Shown: piece after piece, positions 15,957 to 25,279 of the stretch | Layout of the letters: each line of letters opens with the position of its first letter | Position numbering within the stretch: position 1 is the stretch's first letter | Assembly: GCF_001667925.1 (NCBI RefSeq) | Contig: NZ_LZJR01000027.1 | Span: forward strand, 43,580 to 107,579 | Length of the DNA: 64,000 nucleotides | Direction of reading: 5' to 3' | Source: Mycobacterium sp. E2479 | GTDB lineage: Bacteria > Actinomycetota > Actinomycetes > Mycobacteriales > Mycobacteriaceae | The notes under the pieces: generated by a model | What the model saw: only the letters and a program-made list of their open reading frames with translations | What the model was told of the DNA's origin: nothing | Databases searched by the model: none | Made by a program: the position numbers and the translations under genes

Positions 15957-17345
15957 ATGACCGAGCTTGCCACCGAGCGGGTGCCCAAAAAGTACGCCTG
16001 CGGTGAGACGTTCGTGCCGAAGAGCAGGTATGTTGATGCGGAGTTCCTGCAGCTCGAGTTGGATCGATTGTTCACCCAGGTTTGGCAGCCTGCGTGTCGC
16101 GAAGAGGAAATCCCCTCCCCCGGTTGTTATTACGAGTACACGATCGGGCGGCAATCTATCGCCGTGGTGCGCCAGAAGGACGGCGGGATCAAGGCGTTTC
16201 ACAACGCTTGTGCGCACCGTGGGATGAAAATTGTGCAAGGCAGCGGATGTTCGCAGGACAAGGAGTTGCGCTGTGGTTTTCACGGCTGGCGTTATGGCTT
16301 AGACGGACGGTCATCGTTCGTTCCTTGCCGTGACGAATTCGCCTCCCGCCCACGGGAGAAATGGGGCCTAAGCCCCGTCGCCGTTGACACTTGGGGCGGT
16401 TGGGTGTTCATCAGCATGTCGAAAAGCCCGCCGGATCTGTTCGAATGGCTGGACCCGCTGCCGACCGCGCTGGCGCCATTCCGCTTGCAGGACATGCGCT
16501 ACCGCTGGCGCAAGCGTACCGTTTTGCCCGCCAACTGGAAGACGGTTGTCGACGCATTCATCGAGGGCTACCACACTCCTGGCACCCACCCGCAAACGAT
16601 GCGATCTGCAGAGGGCCCGCGGCCATCGGCGACGCCCGCCGCGCCGCAGGAGTACGTCTACGCTCCGTACACGCCAACAATCACATACAAAAACCACTCC
16701 CGGTTCGTGTACACCCAGCGTCCCGAACACGCCAGCCGCGACAGCGCTCGTCAGGAACTGGCGGCGCGACCGGAAGTATTCGCAAATTCGATGCAATACC
16801 AATATTTAGAGGTCGGCTCGCTGGTCACCGAACGCGACTACCGTGCCGCGCAAAAACTGGCGACCCAGGACCCCAGTGACGTCCCGCCGTTCGTGCTCTA
16901 TCACCAGCTGTGTGAGGAACTCGCACGCGCGGAAGGCGTCGACTTTCCGCAGATGTCGATGGAGCAGTATTTCGCGGGCAACGGCGACTGGCATGTGTTT
17001 CCCACGATGGTCATCCTGGTCGAAAAATCGTGCCTGCTCGGATACCGCATGCTGCCCGATGCCGAAGATCCGAATCGGTGCACGTTCGAAATGTTCTCGT
17101 TGGAGCATTTCGCGCCCGGAGAGGTTCCGCAAACACAGTGGCAAGTGTTCGAGCGATGGCAGGATCACGACGCCTGGGGCGAGTTGCCGTCGCAGGACTT
17201 GAAGAACATCGGAGCCATCCACGCCGGCATGCATTCGGCGGGCTTCGACGGGCTATGGCTTAACACCGCTCAGGAAATGTCGATCCGGAACGAGCACGCG
17301 ATCGCCGACAGATACCTGTTCGGCTTGGGCGACGCCGACCAGTGA
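15957..17345 (+). CDS. Rieske non-heme iron oxygenase, large subunit
   Basis: A 462-residue ring-hydroxylating-type oxygenase. The Rieske centre ligands are C85/H87 (CAHRG) and C106/H109 (CGFHGW); the mononuclear iron site is suggested by EGYHTPGTHP near 200. The start is ATG 15957: GGAGAGG lies 7 nt before it and only 1 nt before the alternative GTG at 15951. A very similar second gene is at 47,245-48,645; they share long blocks, for example GYRMLPDAEDPNRC and FEMFSLEHFAPGEVP. No ferredoxin or reductase is adjacent. It probably mono- or dioxygenates a ring or fatty substrate handled by the neighbouring CoA enzymes. Confidence 0.93.
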   Translation: MTELATERVPKKYACGETFVPKSRYVDAEFLQLELDRLFTQVWQPACREEEIPSPGCYYEYTIGRQSIAVVRQKDGGIKAFHNACAHRGMKIVQGSGCSQDKELRCGFHGWRYGLDGRSSFVPCRDEFASRPREKWGLSPVAVDTWGGWVFISMSKSPPDLFEWLDPLPTALAPFRLQDMRYRWRKRTVLPANWKTVVDAFIEGYHTPGTHPQTMRSAEGPRPSATPAAPQEYVYAPYTPTITYKNHSRFVYTQRPEHASRDSARQELAARPEVFANSMQYQYLEVGSLVTERDYRAAQKLATQDPSDVPPFVLYHQLCEELARAEGVDFPQMSMEQYFAGNGDWHVFPTMVILVEKSCLLGYRMLPDAEDPNRCTFEMFSLEHFAPGEVPQTQWQVFERWQDHDAWGELPSQDLKNIGAIHAGMHSAGFDGLWLNTAQEMSIRNEHAIADRYLFGLGDADQ

Positions 17346-17561
17346 AGGCACGGAACCTGGCCAATTGTGGTGTCCCTCTGACCTACTCGATGCGAACCAG
17401 ACGAGCCTCAACTTCGTTGGGACACTTTGCGACAGCGAGGTGCGTCGTTCTGCTTCGGTGTGCCACCCCGATCAAGCGTGTCGCTTGTGGATCGGCGGCG
17501 ACGTCATCCGTGGATAGAGGACGAGCACGATGGCGATGCCATCGCGTGCGTAATCCACGAA

Positions 17562-17729
17562 TTACACGGCCGGCAGCGTGACCTCCACGATCATTCCGCC
17601 CATGATGAAGGAGAGTTGGGTATTGGTGAACCGCTTGCCGTGGCGGAAGAACTGGACCATCGCATACCCCTCGAATAGCCCGACAAAGAAGGCGATCCAC
17701 TCAAGGCCGTGGCCGCCAGGCCGTGAGGA
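17562..17729 (-). pseudogene. Possible membrane-protein fragment without a start
   Basis: Immediately after, and slightly overlapping, the 134-residue membrane protein, another frame encodes GLEWIAFFVGLFEGYAM, QFFRHGKRFTNTQL and FIMGGMIVEVTLPAV before a TAA at 17562. The stretch looks like real membrane-protein sequence with a hydrophobic helix, but there is no start codon at a sensible place (in-frame TGA at 17730-17732; first ATG only after about 25 codons). It may be the frameshifted end of a longer protein. The rest of the gap 17,346-17,561 shows nothing recognisable. Confidence 0.35.
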
Positions 17730-18105
17730 TCAAAAGGCTACTTGGCAGCAGCACGGCGACCGTGAGCACAATCGTCTGCCAGACCGCGGCCCCGGTCGTG
17801 AAGTGCTCCAGGTGTGTGAGATGAAAGATCAGGTGTGGGATGGCGAACAGCAGGTACGCACCCAGCGCAATCCGCACCATGCGGTGCTCCAATGTGGCTG
17901 CGGCGACAACGAATACGAGCGCGAGTGAGAGATTCATGGCGCCGTAGTCACGCATGAGATGTTCGGAGAACGGCGGGATGAGGTCCACCCAGGGCACGTA
18001 GTCGTAGAAAGCCCGAGGGGCCAGCGTCGCGACGAGCCCGACCGCGATCTGTACGAATGCGAAAAACCAGACCCCGGCCCGAAGCACGATCAGCCGGGCG
18101 TTCAC
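17701..18105 (-). CDS. Small four-helix integral membrane protein
   Basis: A 134-residue protein with four predicted membrane helices (about 8-28, 55-72, 80-98, 108-128). It resembles the DoxX-like/DUF small membrane proteins that accompany ECF41 loci, but I cannot name a family with certainty. Its ATG overlaps the SDR stop (ATGA), so it is the third gene of a leftward operon: sigma factor, SDR, membrane protein. Its end overlaps an out-of-frame membrane-protein-like stretch (see 17562-17729), which could mean the gene was once longer. Confidence 0.7.
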   Translation of the reverse strand: MNARLIVLRAGVWFFAFVQIAVGLVATLAPRAFYDYVPWVDLIPPFSEHLMRDYGAMNLSLALVFVVAAATLEHRMVRIALGAYLLFAIPHLIFHLTHLEHFTTGAAVWQTIVLTVAVLLPSSLLILTAWRPRP

Positions 18106-18917
18106 CGCGACCCCCTGCGTCGGCGATGCGACCGGGGCAGGTAGGCGCGGATGGCGCCGCGGTACGGCCGTTCACCTGCGGTGTGCTGTTCATTGAGGTA
18201 TTGCTCGAACGTGATCGTGCCGGTGGCGTGTTCCGGGGCTAGTAGCCCGCCGGCCCGTATCCCGTCAAACACCTTGCCGGGCAAACGGATCGGGGCGATG
18301 GCTCGGCGTTTACCGACGATCGACAGGTAGCTGCGGGCAAGGTCGTCGAGCGCACGCGCCTGCGGGCCGCCAAAATCCGGTGCCCGCCCGATCGGCTCGC
18401 CCAGTGCCAACCGGGCCAACCGTTCGCCCACGTCGCGAACGTCGACCGGTTGGAACCGCAGGCCCGACGGCAGTGCGATGACCGGCGGCTTGGCGAGCAC
18501 GCGCAATAGGAAGGCGATCAGGTCGTGAAACTGGGTCGCCCGCAGCACGGTCCACGGCAGGCCCGACTCGGCGATCGTGCGTTCGTTGGCGAGCATCGTG
18601 CGGTAGAAGGCGAATGGGATGCGGTCGATTCCGACGATCGAGACATAAACCAGATGCGGTGAGCCCGCCCGTTTCGCCGCCGCGACCAGCTGCTCGGTGG
18701 GATACACGCAGTGCACGATCGTGTCGACGCCGTCCAGGGCCGCGTCGAGCCCAGCACCGATCTGCACGTCCCCCACGACGTGCCGAACGTCGGTGGACTG
18801 CCGGGGGCGCCGCCCGCGACTAAGAACGCGGACCTCGTTCCCCGCCGCCGTCAGGTGATCGACAACGACGCGGCCCACGGTTCCCGTGCCGCCGGTTACG
18901 AGTACAGAGTTCGTCAT
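18102..18917 (-). CDS. NAD(P)H-binding atypical SDR (NmrA-like)
   Basis: A 271-residue protein beginning SVLVTGGTGTVGRVVVDHL, the GxxGxxG dinucleotide motif of extended/atypical SDRs, with RVLSRGRRP typical of NADP binding. The C-terminal substrate domain resembles sugar/complex I-type epimerases. It lies 3 bp after the sigma factor gene. ECF41 sigma factors are known to be encoded next to such epimerases, dehydrogenases or carboxymuconolactone decarboxylases, and the pair is a recognised regulatory unit. Substrate is unknown. Confidence 0.88.
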   Translation of the reverse strand: MTNSVLVTGGTGTVGRVVVDHLTAAGNEVRVLSRGRRPRQSTDVRHVVGDVQIGAGLDAALDGVDTIVHCVYPTEQLVAAAKRAGSPHLVYVSIVGIDRIPFAFYRTMLANERTIAESGLPWTVLRATQFHDLIAFLLRVLAKPPVIALPSGLRFQPVDVRDVGERLARLALGEPIGRAPDFGGPQARALDDLARSYLSIVGKRRAIAPIRLPGKVFDGIRAGGLLAPEHATGTITFEQYLNEQHTAGERPYRGAIRAYLPRSHRRRRGSR

Positions 18918-18920
18918 ACC

Positions 18921-19832
18921 CTATGAACCGGACAGGCCCGCAGGATGTGACAGCTGCTCAGCGAGAAACCGCAGTTTGTCGGGATTGGCCAGGATCCGCA
19001 CGGCCGCTATCCGCTCGCCCGTGATCTCGAAGCACAAGACGCCGGCCAATCTGTTGCCGTCGAATGCCAGCATCGCCGGCTCGCCGTTGACCTCGACGGA
19101 ATCGAGGCGCAGCTGTATCTGCGCCAGGTTTCGGGTGAACACCCGCGCCACGTACTGGGCCATCCGGTCGCGGCCCGAGACCACGCGCCGGGCGGCCGCC
19201 ACCTTGCCGCCGCCGTCGGCCGTGGAGGTCACATCAGCGGCCAGGATTTCGACGAGTCCGGCCACGTCACCGGCGGTGGCGGCGGTGAAGAAGCGATCGA
19301 CCAGGGACCGCCACTGTGCCCGATCCGGTCGGTGCACCGGCTGACGGCGTTCACTCAGTCGCTGCCTCGCTCGCCGGTACAGTTGCCGGACGTTGGCTTC
19401 CGACATCTCGAGGATCTCGGCAACTTCTGAATGGCGGTACGCGAACGCCTCTCTGAGCACGAACACCGCCCGCTCGTTGGGCTTGAGTTGCTCCATCAAG
19501 CTCAGCAACGCGATAGACACCGACTCGCGTTGCTCGGCGGTCTCCTGCGGGCCGAGCGTCCGGTCGTCGGTGAGGACTGGCTCCGGAAGCCACGGCCCGG
19601 GGTAGACCTCCCGTCGAGCGCGGGCCGACGTGAGCCGGTTGAGGCACAGGTTCGTGACGGCTTTGGTAAGCCACGCGGGCAGCGATTCGATGAGCGCTGA
19701 GTCTGCGCCGTGTAGTCGCAGGTATGCATCCTGCACTGTGTCTTCGGCTTCGCTCGCCGACCCCAGCAGTCGGTAGGCCAGCCAGAACAGGCGCGGCCGC
19801 TGAGCCTCGAAGTCCTCCACGAGGTCGGTCAC
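18921..19832 (-). CDS. ECF41-type RNA polymerase sigma factor (SigJ-like)
   Basis: A 303-residue extracytoplasmic-function sigma factor. Region 2 (LFWLAYRLLGSASEAEDTVQ, about 15-34) and region 4 with the helix-turn-helix AEILEMSEANVRQLYRRA are followed by a 120-residue SnoaL-like C-terminal domain. The domain has both ECF41 signatures, DGGGK (about 208-212) and NPDKL near the C-terminus, and WLPEP in the linker. In this group the fused domain, in place of an anti-sigma factor, controls activity. It probably transcribes its own operon with the adjacent SDR. M. tuberculosis SigJ belongs to the same group; orthology is likely but not shown. Confidence 0.9.
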   Translation of the reverse strand: MTDLVEDFEAQRPRLFWLAYRLLGSASEAEDTVQDAYLRLHGADSALIESLPAWLTKAVTNLCLNRLTSARARREVYPGPWLPEPVLTDDRTLGPQETAEQRESVSIALLSLMEQLKPNERAVFVLREAFAYRHSEVAEILEMSEANVRQLYRRARQRLSERRQPVHRPDRAQWRSLVDRFFTAATAGDVAGLVEILAADVTSTADGGGKVAAARRVVSGRDRMAQYVARVFTRNLAQIQLRLDSVEVNGEPAMLAFDGNRLAGVLCFEITGERIAAVRILANPDKLRFLAEQLSHPAGLSGS

Positions 19833-20021
19833 ACTGCCAAGACTGCCACGTCTCGAATGTCGCCGGATGGCCCCGGCCGGAGAGCGGGTGCGGTCTCAAA
19901 GTTGATGTCGCGGGTGCTACGGCCTTGCGGCCACCGCTAAGCGGAACGCTCTGCTACTCCGGGGTCAGCTGCTCCCCCTCGATACTTGCCGCGTCACTAG
20001 GGTCAGCTGTTACGTCGATGG

Positions 20022-20792
20022 CTACGCCTTTGGGGCGCAGGTGACGGCGAGGATGGTGCTCGCGACCAGCTCGGGATCATCGACCGTCGGAGTGTGACCG
20101 AGGCCCGGCAGGATGGTGAAGGTCGCGCGGGGTAGGCGGTCGCGGGCGATGGGTTCGCACAGCTCGAGTGGAAGAATCCTGTCTTTTTCGGCCCAGGCGA
20201 TGGTGATTGGGCACGGCAGGGGGTCCATCGGTGCGACCTGCTCGTCGGCCTTGTCGAAAATGTCGCCAGTGATGGTGCATGCGAGGGACACTTCGCCGAT
20301 TTCGATGGCTCGCTCGTAGCTGAGTCGATCTCCGTGCAGCGTCAAATCGGTCAATGAACGTCGGCGCACCCCCGGCGATTTCAATAGATGTCGGGTGATG
20401 GGGCGCATCAAGCGGCCTACCGCGAACCGCCGTCGCAGCCTCTTCGTGACCTGAGCCCGTAGATCGTCTGACCACAATCCACCCGGTGAAAATGCGCAGA
20501 CGGATGCCGCCCGGCCACGACGCGCCAATTCGAGCGCCACGAATCCACCCATCGAATGGCCCGCTAAATGCGGCCGATCTAATCCGCGTTGGTCGAGGTA
20601 GCGTTCGGACTCATCGATCACGTCCCAAATCGTGACGGGTCGCCGCCGCACAGCTGGCCCTCCGCGATGACCGAGGGCTGACGGTGTGTAGACGTCGTGG
20701 TGGGCGGATAGCAGCGGCGCAATGTCCCGCCATTGATCGCCAGACCAGGACCCGCCATGCAGGAGTACAAGAGGCGACAGTCGCGAGGTCAT
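20022..20792 (-). CDS. Alpha/beta hydrolase
   Basis: A 256-residue alpha/beta hydrolase. It has LVLLHGGSWSG (oxyanion loop, about 8-18), the nucleophile elbow GHSMGG (about 78-83), an acid residue in WAEKDRIL and the His in PGLGHTPTVDDPE. It stands alone, leftward, with 189 bp of featureless sequence to the sigma factor gene. Substrate cannot be inferred; small esters or lactones are typical. Confidence 0.87.
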   Translation of the reverse strand: MTSRLSPLVLLHGGSWSGDQWRDIAPLLSAHHDVYTPSALGHRGGPAVRRRPVTIWDVIDESERYLDQRGLDRPHLAGHSMGGFVALELARRGRAASVCAFSPGGLWSDDLRAQVTKRLRRRFAVGRLMRPITRHLLKSPGVRRRSLTDLTLHGDRLSYERAIEIGEVSLACTITGDIFDKADEQVAPMDPLPCPITIAWAEKDRILPLELCEPIARDRLPRATFTILPGLGHTPTVDDPELVASTILAVTCAPKA

Positions 20793-21219
20793 CCGCCCAG
20801 CTTGGCAGAGAAATCCCTTCTTTCTATGGGTTTCACGGCTCGGCGTTGGGAGGTGGCGGCGGCCGTCTTATCGCCCGACGCAGCTCGGCCTGAATGACAA
20901 ACTGCGTTTTGAAAACGCTGCCGCCCACCGTCTTGGCCGCCCTCGGGCGTGGAGGTGAATTGCCGATCCCGGTGGCCGCACCACAACGTGACCGAATGGA
21001 CCTGTGGCTTCTGAGCAATACGCTGTCGCTGCTGAAGCACTGGTACTCGCTCGTCGCGACTTTGACCTGCCCGACCGCGTTGACGACGACGTTACGGTGA
21101 ACGACGATACCGGCGAGTCAAGCGCTGCCGGGTCGACGATCACGGCGGCTCAGTTACGGCGTGCGGTGATAAACGCCGACTTGAGTACGGCTAACGATGA
21201 CCGCGGCGGCCGAACCCCG
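20793..21219. other. Gap without a confident gene
   Basis: About 430 bp. Several open frames of 60-120 codons exist on both strands, the best being a rightward frame 21004-21357 rich in Asp and Ala (FDLPDRVDDDVTVNDDTG), but none has a recognisable domain, a good ribosome site or the GC-skewed codon use of the neighbours. It may hold decayed coding sequence. No repeats seen. Confidence 0.4.
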
Positions 21220-21456
21220 TTAGGGCTGCCCTATGACGTCCAAACCTGGGACCCCTGCGGGCAGACCAGTATCCTGCCCCTCAACAATCGACTGGAACAA
21301 GGGGTTGTCGGGTTGAACTCCGGGCGGTTGGTCAGCCACCGCCGGGTTGGGGTCTGAGGCGTCGGTTGGGTCCGCGGCCGCGCTGGGAAGCGCGATGCCT
21401 GCCGCCAATAGTGAGGCGCCAACACAGGCCGCGATGACGCTAATGAATTTATTCAT
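21220..21456 (-). CDS. Small secreted protein with Sec signal peptide
   Basis: A 78-residue product whose first 30 residues form a textbook signal peptide: MNKF, a hydrophobic stretch VIAACVGASLLAAGIAL, then the cleavage region PSAAADP. The mature part is short, acidic and Pro-rich (DASDPNPAVADQPPGVQP). ATG 21456 is chosen over GTG 21465 because GAAGAGG lies at proper distance. Such small exported proteins are common in mycobacteria and mostly uncharacterised. Confidence 0.75.
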   Translation of the reverse strand: MNKFISVIAACVGASLLAAGIALPSAAADPTDASDPNPAVADQPPGVQPDNPLFQSIVEGQDTGLPAGVPGLDVIGQP

Positions 21457-21987
21457 GGAAATCACCTCTTCACGATCCGCAGAACGCTACGCCCTATGGC
21501 GCTTGGACAACAGGGTCACGCGGGCCGCGTCCCAATACTCGGTCACTCAGCCTTTCGCCACGCCAATTAGCGCTATGAATTAAGGACGTGGGGACAGGCC
21601 AAGAAAACCTGGGTGTCGTGGGCAAGTTGTTTGAACATATAACTAGTCGGCACTTCCGGGTTCCCGGCGTGCGCCGCATAACCGCCAGCCCGGAGAACAA
21701 GGGCGCTCGCCCCTGCAATCCCGAATCTAGCCAGCGGCCCCGACAGCGGGGTACCAGGACGGCGCGCGCTGCCACGCCCAAATTTTAAACAGTGTGGCGA
21801 AACCGAGCGCGAGCTTCGCGCTGCTGCCGCGTCGGAATTCAGCCACGGGCGTGGGGCTACGCGCCGACCTACAAGCGCGGACTTCGTCGCCGGAAAGCTG
21901 TGGTAGTTACTCACGCTTCCGTTAAGTGACGAACGCGCGCACGATGGAGGGGTCCGCAGTCTCACCAGGACGAGAAGGGGGCGGGCG
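21457..21987. other. Gap without a confident gene
   Basis: Roughly 530 bp between the secreted protein and the DUF1918 gene. It should hold both promoters. Open frames are short and without family features. Local AT-rich patches occur (around 21640 and 21780). No convincing palindrome or RNA gene was seen. Confidence 0.4.
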
Positions 21988-22248
21988 ATGAAGGCAAATG
22001 TCGGCGACTACCTCGTGGTAAAGGGCACAACCACGGAACGGCATGATCAACATGCTGAGATCATCGAGGTTCGCTCGCAAGACGGCTCGCCGCCATACGT
22101 GGTGCGTTGGCTGGTGACCGGGCACGAGGCGACGGTGTACCCCGGGTCTGACGCGGTGGTCGTCACCGCCGCTGAGCATACGGAGGCCGCACGACGCACT
22201 GCCGCGCGGGCCCGCCACGCCGCCACAACCCACACAGCGGCTCCGTGA
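21988..22248 (+). CDS. DUF1918 small protein
   Basis: An 86-residue protein with the DUF1918 pattern: MKANVGDYLVVKG, then HDQHAEIIEVRSQDG, PPYVVRWLVTGHEATVYPG, an SH3-like small barrel. The family is widespread in actinobacteria, often dormancy- or stress-linked, and its function is not established. GGGGGCGGGCG lies before the ATG. Monocistronic. Confidence 0.88.
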   Translation: MKANVGDYLVVKGTTTERHDQHAEIIEVRSQDGSPPYVVRWLVTGHEATVYPGSDAVVVTAAEHTEAARRTAARARHAATTHTAAP

Positions 22249-22412
22249 GATTTGCTGGGCCAAGAGTAATTCGACGAGAGTCAGGTGTGTCGGCCAACAT
22301 GGCCAGCTCACCCGGGTTCGGCCGTTCCCAACGGTTACCCGCTTCAGTCGGAAAACCGACCCGCGATGCGTGTGTCGACTTCCAAACCGCTGGCGTCTTC
22401 GGGGATCTGTGG

Positions 22413-23252
22413 TTAGTCCAGCTTCGACATCTCGGTCTTCGCGGCCGCCGCTCCGGTGGAGAGCATAGCGGCTTCGTCGTTCCGACCCCCGGATGCTTGC
22501 GGTGTTGCTCGTTCCAAAAACCGGAGCAGTTCGACGGGGAAGGGAAGCACCAGGGTCGAGTTCTTCTCCGCGGCGACTTCGACCACGGTTTCTAAGAGCC
22601 GCAACTGAAGCGCAGCCGGGTGCACGGCCATCGTCTCCGCCGCTTGGGCCAGTTTTTCAGATGCCTGTAGTTCACCGTCAGCGGTGATAACCCGAGCGCG
22701 CCGCTCACGCTCCGCCTCGGCTTGGCGCGCGATCGACCGCTTCATCGAATCCGGCAGTACTACATCCTTGATTTCCACGCGGTCGATGTGAATACCCCAG
22801 CCCACCGCGGGGCTGTCGATCATCAACTCCAGGCCCTGATTGAGACCCTCGCGGTTGCAGAGTAGGTCGTCCAGGTCGCTTTTGCCGATGATTGAACGCA
22901 GCGACGTCTGCGCGACCTGGCCAATAGCGGACACGTAGTCCTGTACGTTGACAACCACACGCACCGGATCCGCAACCTTGAAATAGATGACAGCATCCAC
23001 ACGCACGGTCACGTTGTCGCGGGTGATGCCATCCTGGGCGGGCACCGGCATCGTAATGATCTGCATGTTCACCTTCTTGAGGCGATCGGCGATTGGAATC
23101 AGCATCGTGAGCCCCGGTCCACGGACCCCGGTTTGGGCACGTCCGAAACGAAAGACGACGCCTTGTTCGAATTGCTTGACGACCCGAACGTTTGTGCCCA
23201 GCCAGAGCACACCAAGGCCGAACGCTGCGGCCAATGCGTAAAGGATGATCAT
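22413..23252 (-). CDS. SPFH/Band 7 (stomatin-like) membrane protein
   Basis: A 279-residue slipin-type protein. An N-terminal membrane helix (IILYALAAAFGLGVLWLG) is followed by the SPFH domain: VVKQFEQGVVFRFGR, GPGLTMLIPIADRLKKV, then IDRVEIKDVVLPDSMKRSI and the charged QAEAERERRARVI coiled segment. These proteins organise membrane microdomains and associate with proteases. ATG 23252 starts directly at the membrane helix; the 45 codons upstream look non-coding. Usually paired with an NfeD gene, which is absent here. Confidence 0.9.
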   Translation of the reverse strand: MIILYALAAAFGLGVLWLGTNVRVVKQFEQGVVFRFGRAQTGVRGPGLTMLIPIADRLKKVNMQIITMPVPAQDGITRDNVTVRVDAVIYFKVADPVRVVVNVQDYVSAIGQVAQTSLRSIIGKSDLDDLLCNREGLNQGLELMIDSPAVGWGIHIDRVEIKDVVLPDSMKRSIARQAEAERERRARVITADGELQASEKLAQAAETMAVHPAALQLRLLETVVEVAAEKNSTLVLPFPVELLRFLERATPQASGGRNDEAAMLSTGAAAAKTEMSKLD

Positions 23253-23526
23253 TATGTCCACTTCCACCCGGCAAGACCTGTCAGTGCTTCTCGGCGAGTC
23301 CGGGCGACTTACAGCCGACGAAACGTCGAGATCCCTCCAGTATGGGCCGATCACTGCAGACGTGCTGGGACCTCCGATCGAGGTCACGGCTGTGGCCCCC
23401 AGCGCAGGGTCAGGCTAGATCGTCCGTACAGTGCCCCCGGTCGTCGGGCAGCATGCCGAAGTCGCCGGTTCGCCTGCACGGCAAGACGTTTGCGGTTGTT
23501 GACGGGAACGCGAGTACAGTAGTTCG

Positions 23527-25068
23527 ATGGTCGTCGCCCCGTCCAATGAGCGGATGATCGCTGGGGTCGCCGCCGCGACCGTCTCGCTCGGAATAGCCCA
23601 GCTGGTGGGCGTCCCGTTCGGTGCGCGAGCCGATGCGCGTGCTGCGATCGGCTCAGTGGCCGTCGACCTGACACCGGGTCCCATCAAAGAGTGGGCCATT
23701 CAGACCCTGGGCTCGCTGGACAAACTCTTCGTGGCTGTCGTTGTGCTTGTGGTGATCGCTACGATCGCTGCGATTGCTGGGACCCTCGAGACTCAGCGTC
23801 GCCCGCTCGGTAGCGCCATGGTCGGCGGGGCGGGCGTCCTCGGATGCCTTGCGGTGCTGTCGCGGCAGGGTGCGACAGCACTCGACACCATCCCCACCGT
23901 CGCGGGCGCCGCCTGCGGCGTGGCGACCCTTCGCGTGCTCACCCGTCGGTTTTGGCCCGCCCTGGGAGACCAGGGGGACGGGGCCGACCACGACCAGCCG
24001 GATGCCGGCCGGCGCAGGTTGATCATGTTGGGATTGCTCGGATTCGGAGTAGTGAGTGGCGTGGCGGGTGCGGTCATCACGCGGTTGGTGCATTCGGTGG
24101 CCGCTGACCGCAACAGCTTCACACTTCCCCGACCGCGCACATCGGCGCCACCAATACCTGCTGATGTGCAACCGAACGGCGTTGCGCTACCGAGCTTTGT
24201 CACCGCCGGCGCCGACTTTTACCGGGTGGACACCGCACTCAGTGTTCCCCAACTCAGCCACGGCGACTGGCGGTTGCGCATCCACGGCATGGTGGACCAC
24301 GAAGCCACCTACAGCTTCGACGACCTCGCCCACTTTGACCTGGTCGAAACGGTGACGACGTTAACCTGCGTGTCGAATCCCGTTGGGGGCAAATTGATTT
24401 CGACGGGTATCTGGACAGGCTACCGGGTGGCCGATCTGTTGGCGGCGGCGGGCGTGCACGCGGATGCCGATATGGTCCTCTCGACGTCGATCGACGGGTT
24501 CACCGCCGGCACGCCGGTGCAGGCGCTCACCGATGGCCGCGACGCGCTTCTGGCCGTCGGCCTCAACGGTCAGCCGCTGCCGATCGAGCATGGCTACCCG
24601 GCCCGGCTGGTGGTACCCGGGCTCTACGGGTACGTGTCGGCCACCAAGTGGGTCGTCGAGATGGAGCTGACCCGCTTCGACAGAGCGGCGGCGTATTGGA
24701 CGCGGCAGGGCTGGGCACCGCGCGCACCCATCAAGACGGAGTCGCGGATCGACGTGCCGAAAAGTGGCCAGAGGGTGCCGATCGGGCCCGTGATGTTCGG
24801 CGGTGTCGCGTGGGCCCAGAATCGTGGGGTGCGGGCCGTGGAGGTCCTCATCGACAATGGCGGGTGGCAACCCGCGCAACAGGGGGCCAGTTATTCCAAC
24901 GAGACGTGGCGATTGTGGAGCTTTCCCTGGCAGGCGAAAAGCCCCGGGAGACACAGCATCACCGTGCGCGCGACCGACAACACCGGCGCTACTCAGACGG
25001 CAGATCGGGTTGGTGCCGTCCCCGACGGCGCCACCGGCTGGCACACGGTGGACTTCACCGTGGCGTAG
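23527..25068 (+). CDS. Membrane-anchored molybdopterin-dependent oxidoreductase (sulfite-oxidase fold)
   Basis: A 513-residue protein. Four or five N-terminal membrane helices (to about residue 200) precede a sulfite-oxidase-type Moco domain (FYRVDTALSVPQL to about 380) with the Moco-coordinating Cys in TLTCVSNPVGG (about residue 280), then a C-terminal Mo-cofactor dimerisation domain (GVAWAQNRGVRAVEVLIDNG). The ligand and topology suggest an extracytoplasmic oxidoreductase; substrate unknown (sulfite, sulfoxide and others occur in the family). It is divergent from the SPFH gene across 274 bp and convergent with a tiny membrane protein. Confidence 0.92.
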   Translation: MVVAPSNERMIAGVAAATVSLGIAQLVGVPFGARADARAAIGSVAVDLTPGPIKEWAIQTLGSLDKLFVAVVVLVVIATIAAIAGTLETQRRPLGSAMVGGAGVLGCLAVLSRQGATALDTIPTVAGAACGVATLRVLTRRFWPALGDQGDGADHDQPDAGRRRLIMLGLLGFGVVSGVAGAVITRLVHSVAADRNSFTLPRPRTSAPPIPADVQPNGVALPSFVTAGADFYRVDTALSVPQLSHGDWRLRIHGMVDHEATYSFDDLAHFDLVETVTTLTCVSNPVGGKLISTGIWTGYRVADLLAAAGVHADADMVLSTSIDGFTAGTPVQALTDGRDALLAVGLNGQPLPIEHGYPARLVVPGLYGYVSATKWVVEMELTRFDRAAAYWTRQGWAPRAPIKTESRIDVPKSGQRVPIGPVMFGGVAWAQNRGVRAVEVLIDNGGWQPAQQGASYSNETWRLWSFPWQAKSPGRHSITVRATDNTGATQTADRVGAVPDGATGWHTVDFTVA

Positions 25069-25078
25069 AGGTGAAGCG

Positions 25079-25279
25079 CTATTTTGACGAGAGTCTCCGC
25101 CAACTGAATAGCGCAATCACGATGCCGATCAGCACCGTGATCGGGCCAATGATGGACCAGGTCGTGGTGTTGCTCATCGGGCTTCCGCCAAGCACTCCAA
25201 ATCCCTGGAGCGCCCAGATCAGTCCGAACACTGCGACAATCAACCCAACCGCGAATGTAACGACGAAAGCCCTTCGCAT
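25079..25279 (-). CDS. Two-helix small membrane protein
   Basis: A 66-residue protein with two membrane helices (about 5-27 and 40-60) ending in the charged tail SWRRLSSK. The ATG at 25279 is followed by basic residues (MRRAF), giving an inside-start topology. It is convergent with the molybdopterin enzyme, 10 bp apart. No family recognised; hydrophobicity and a clean start support a real gene. Confidence 0.55.
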   Translation of the reverse strand: MRRAFVVTFAVGLIVAVFGLIWALQGFGVLGGSPMSNTTTWSIIGPITVLIGIVIALFSWRRLSSK

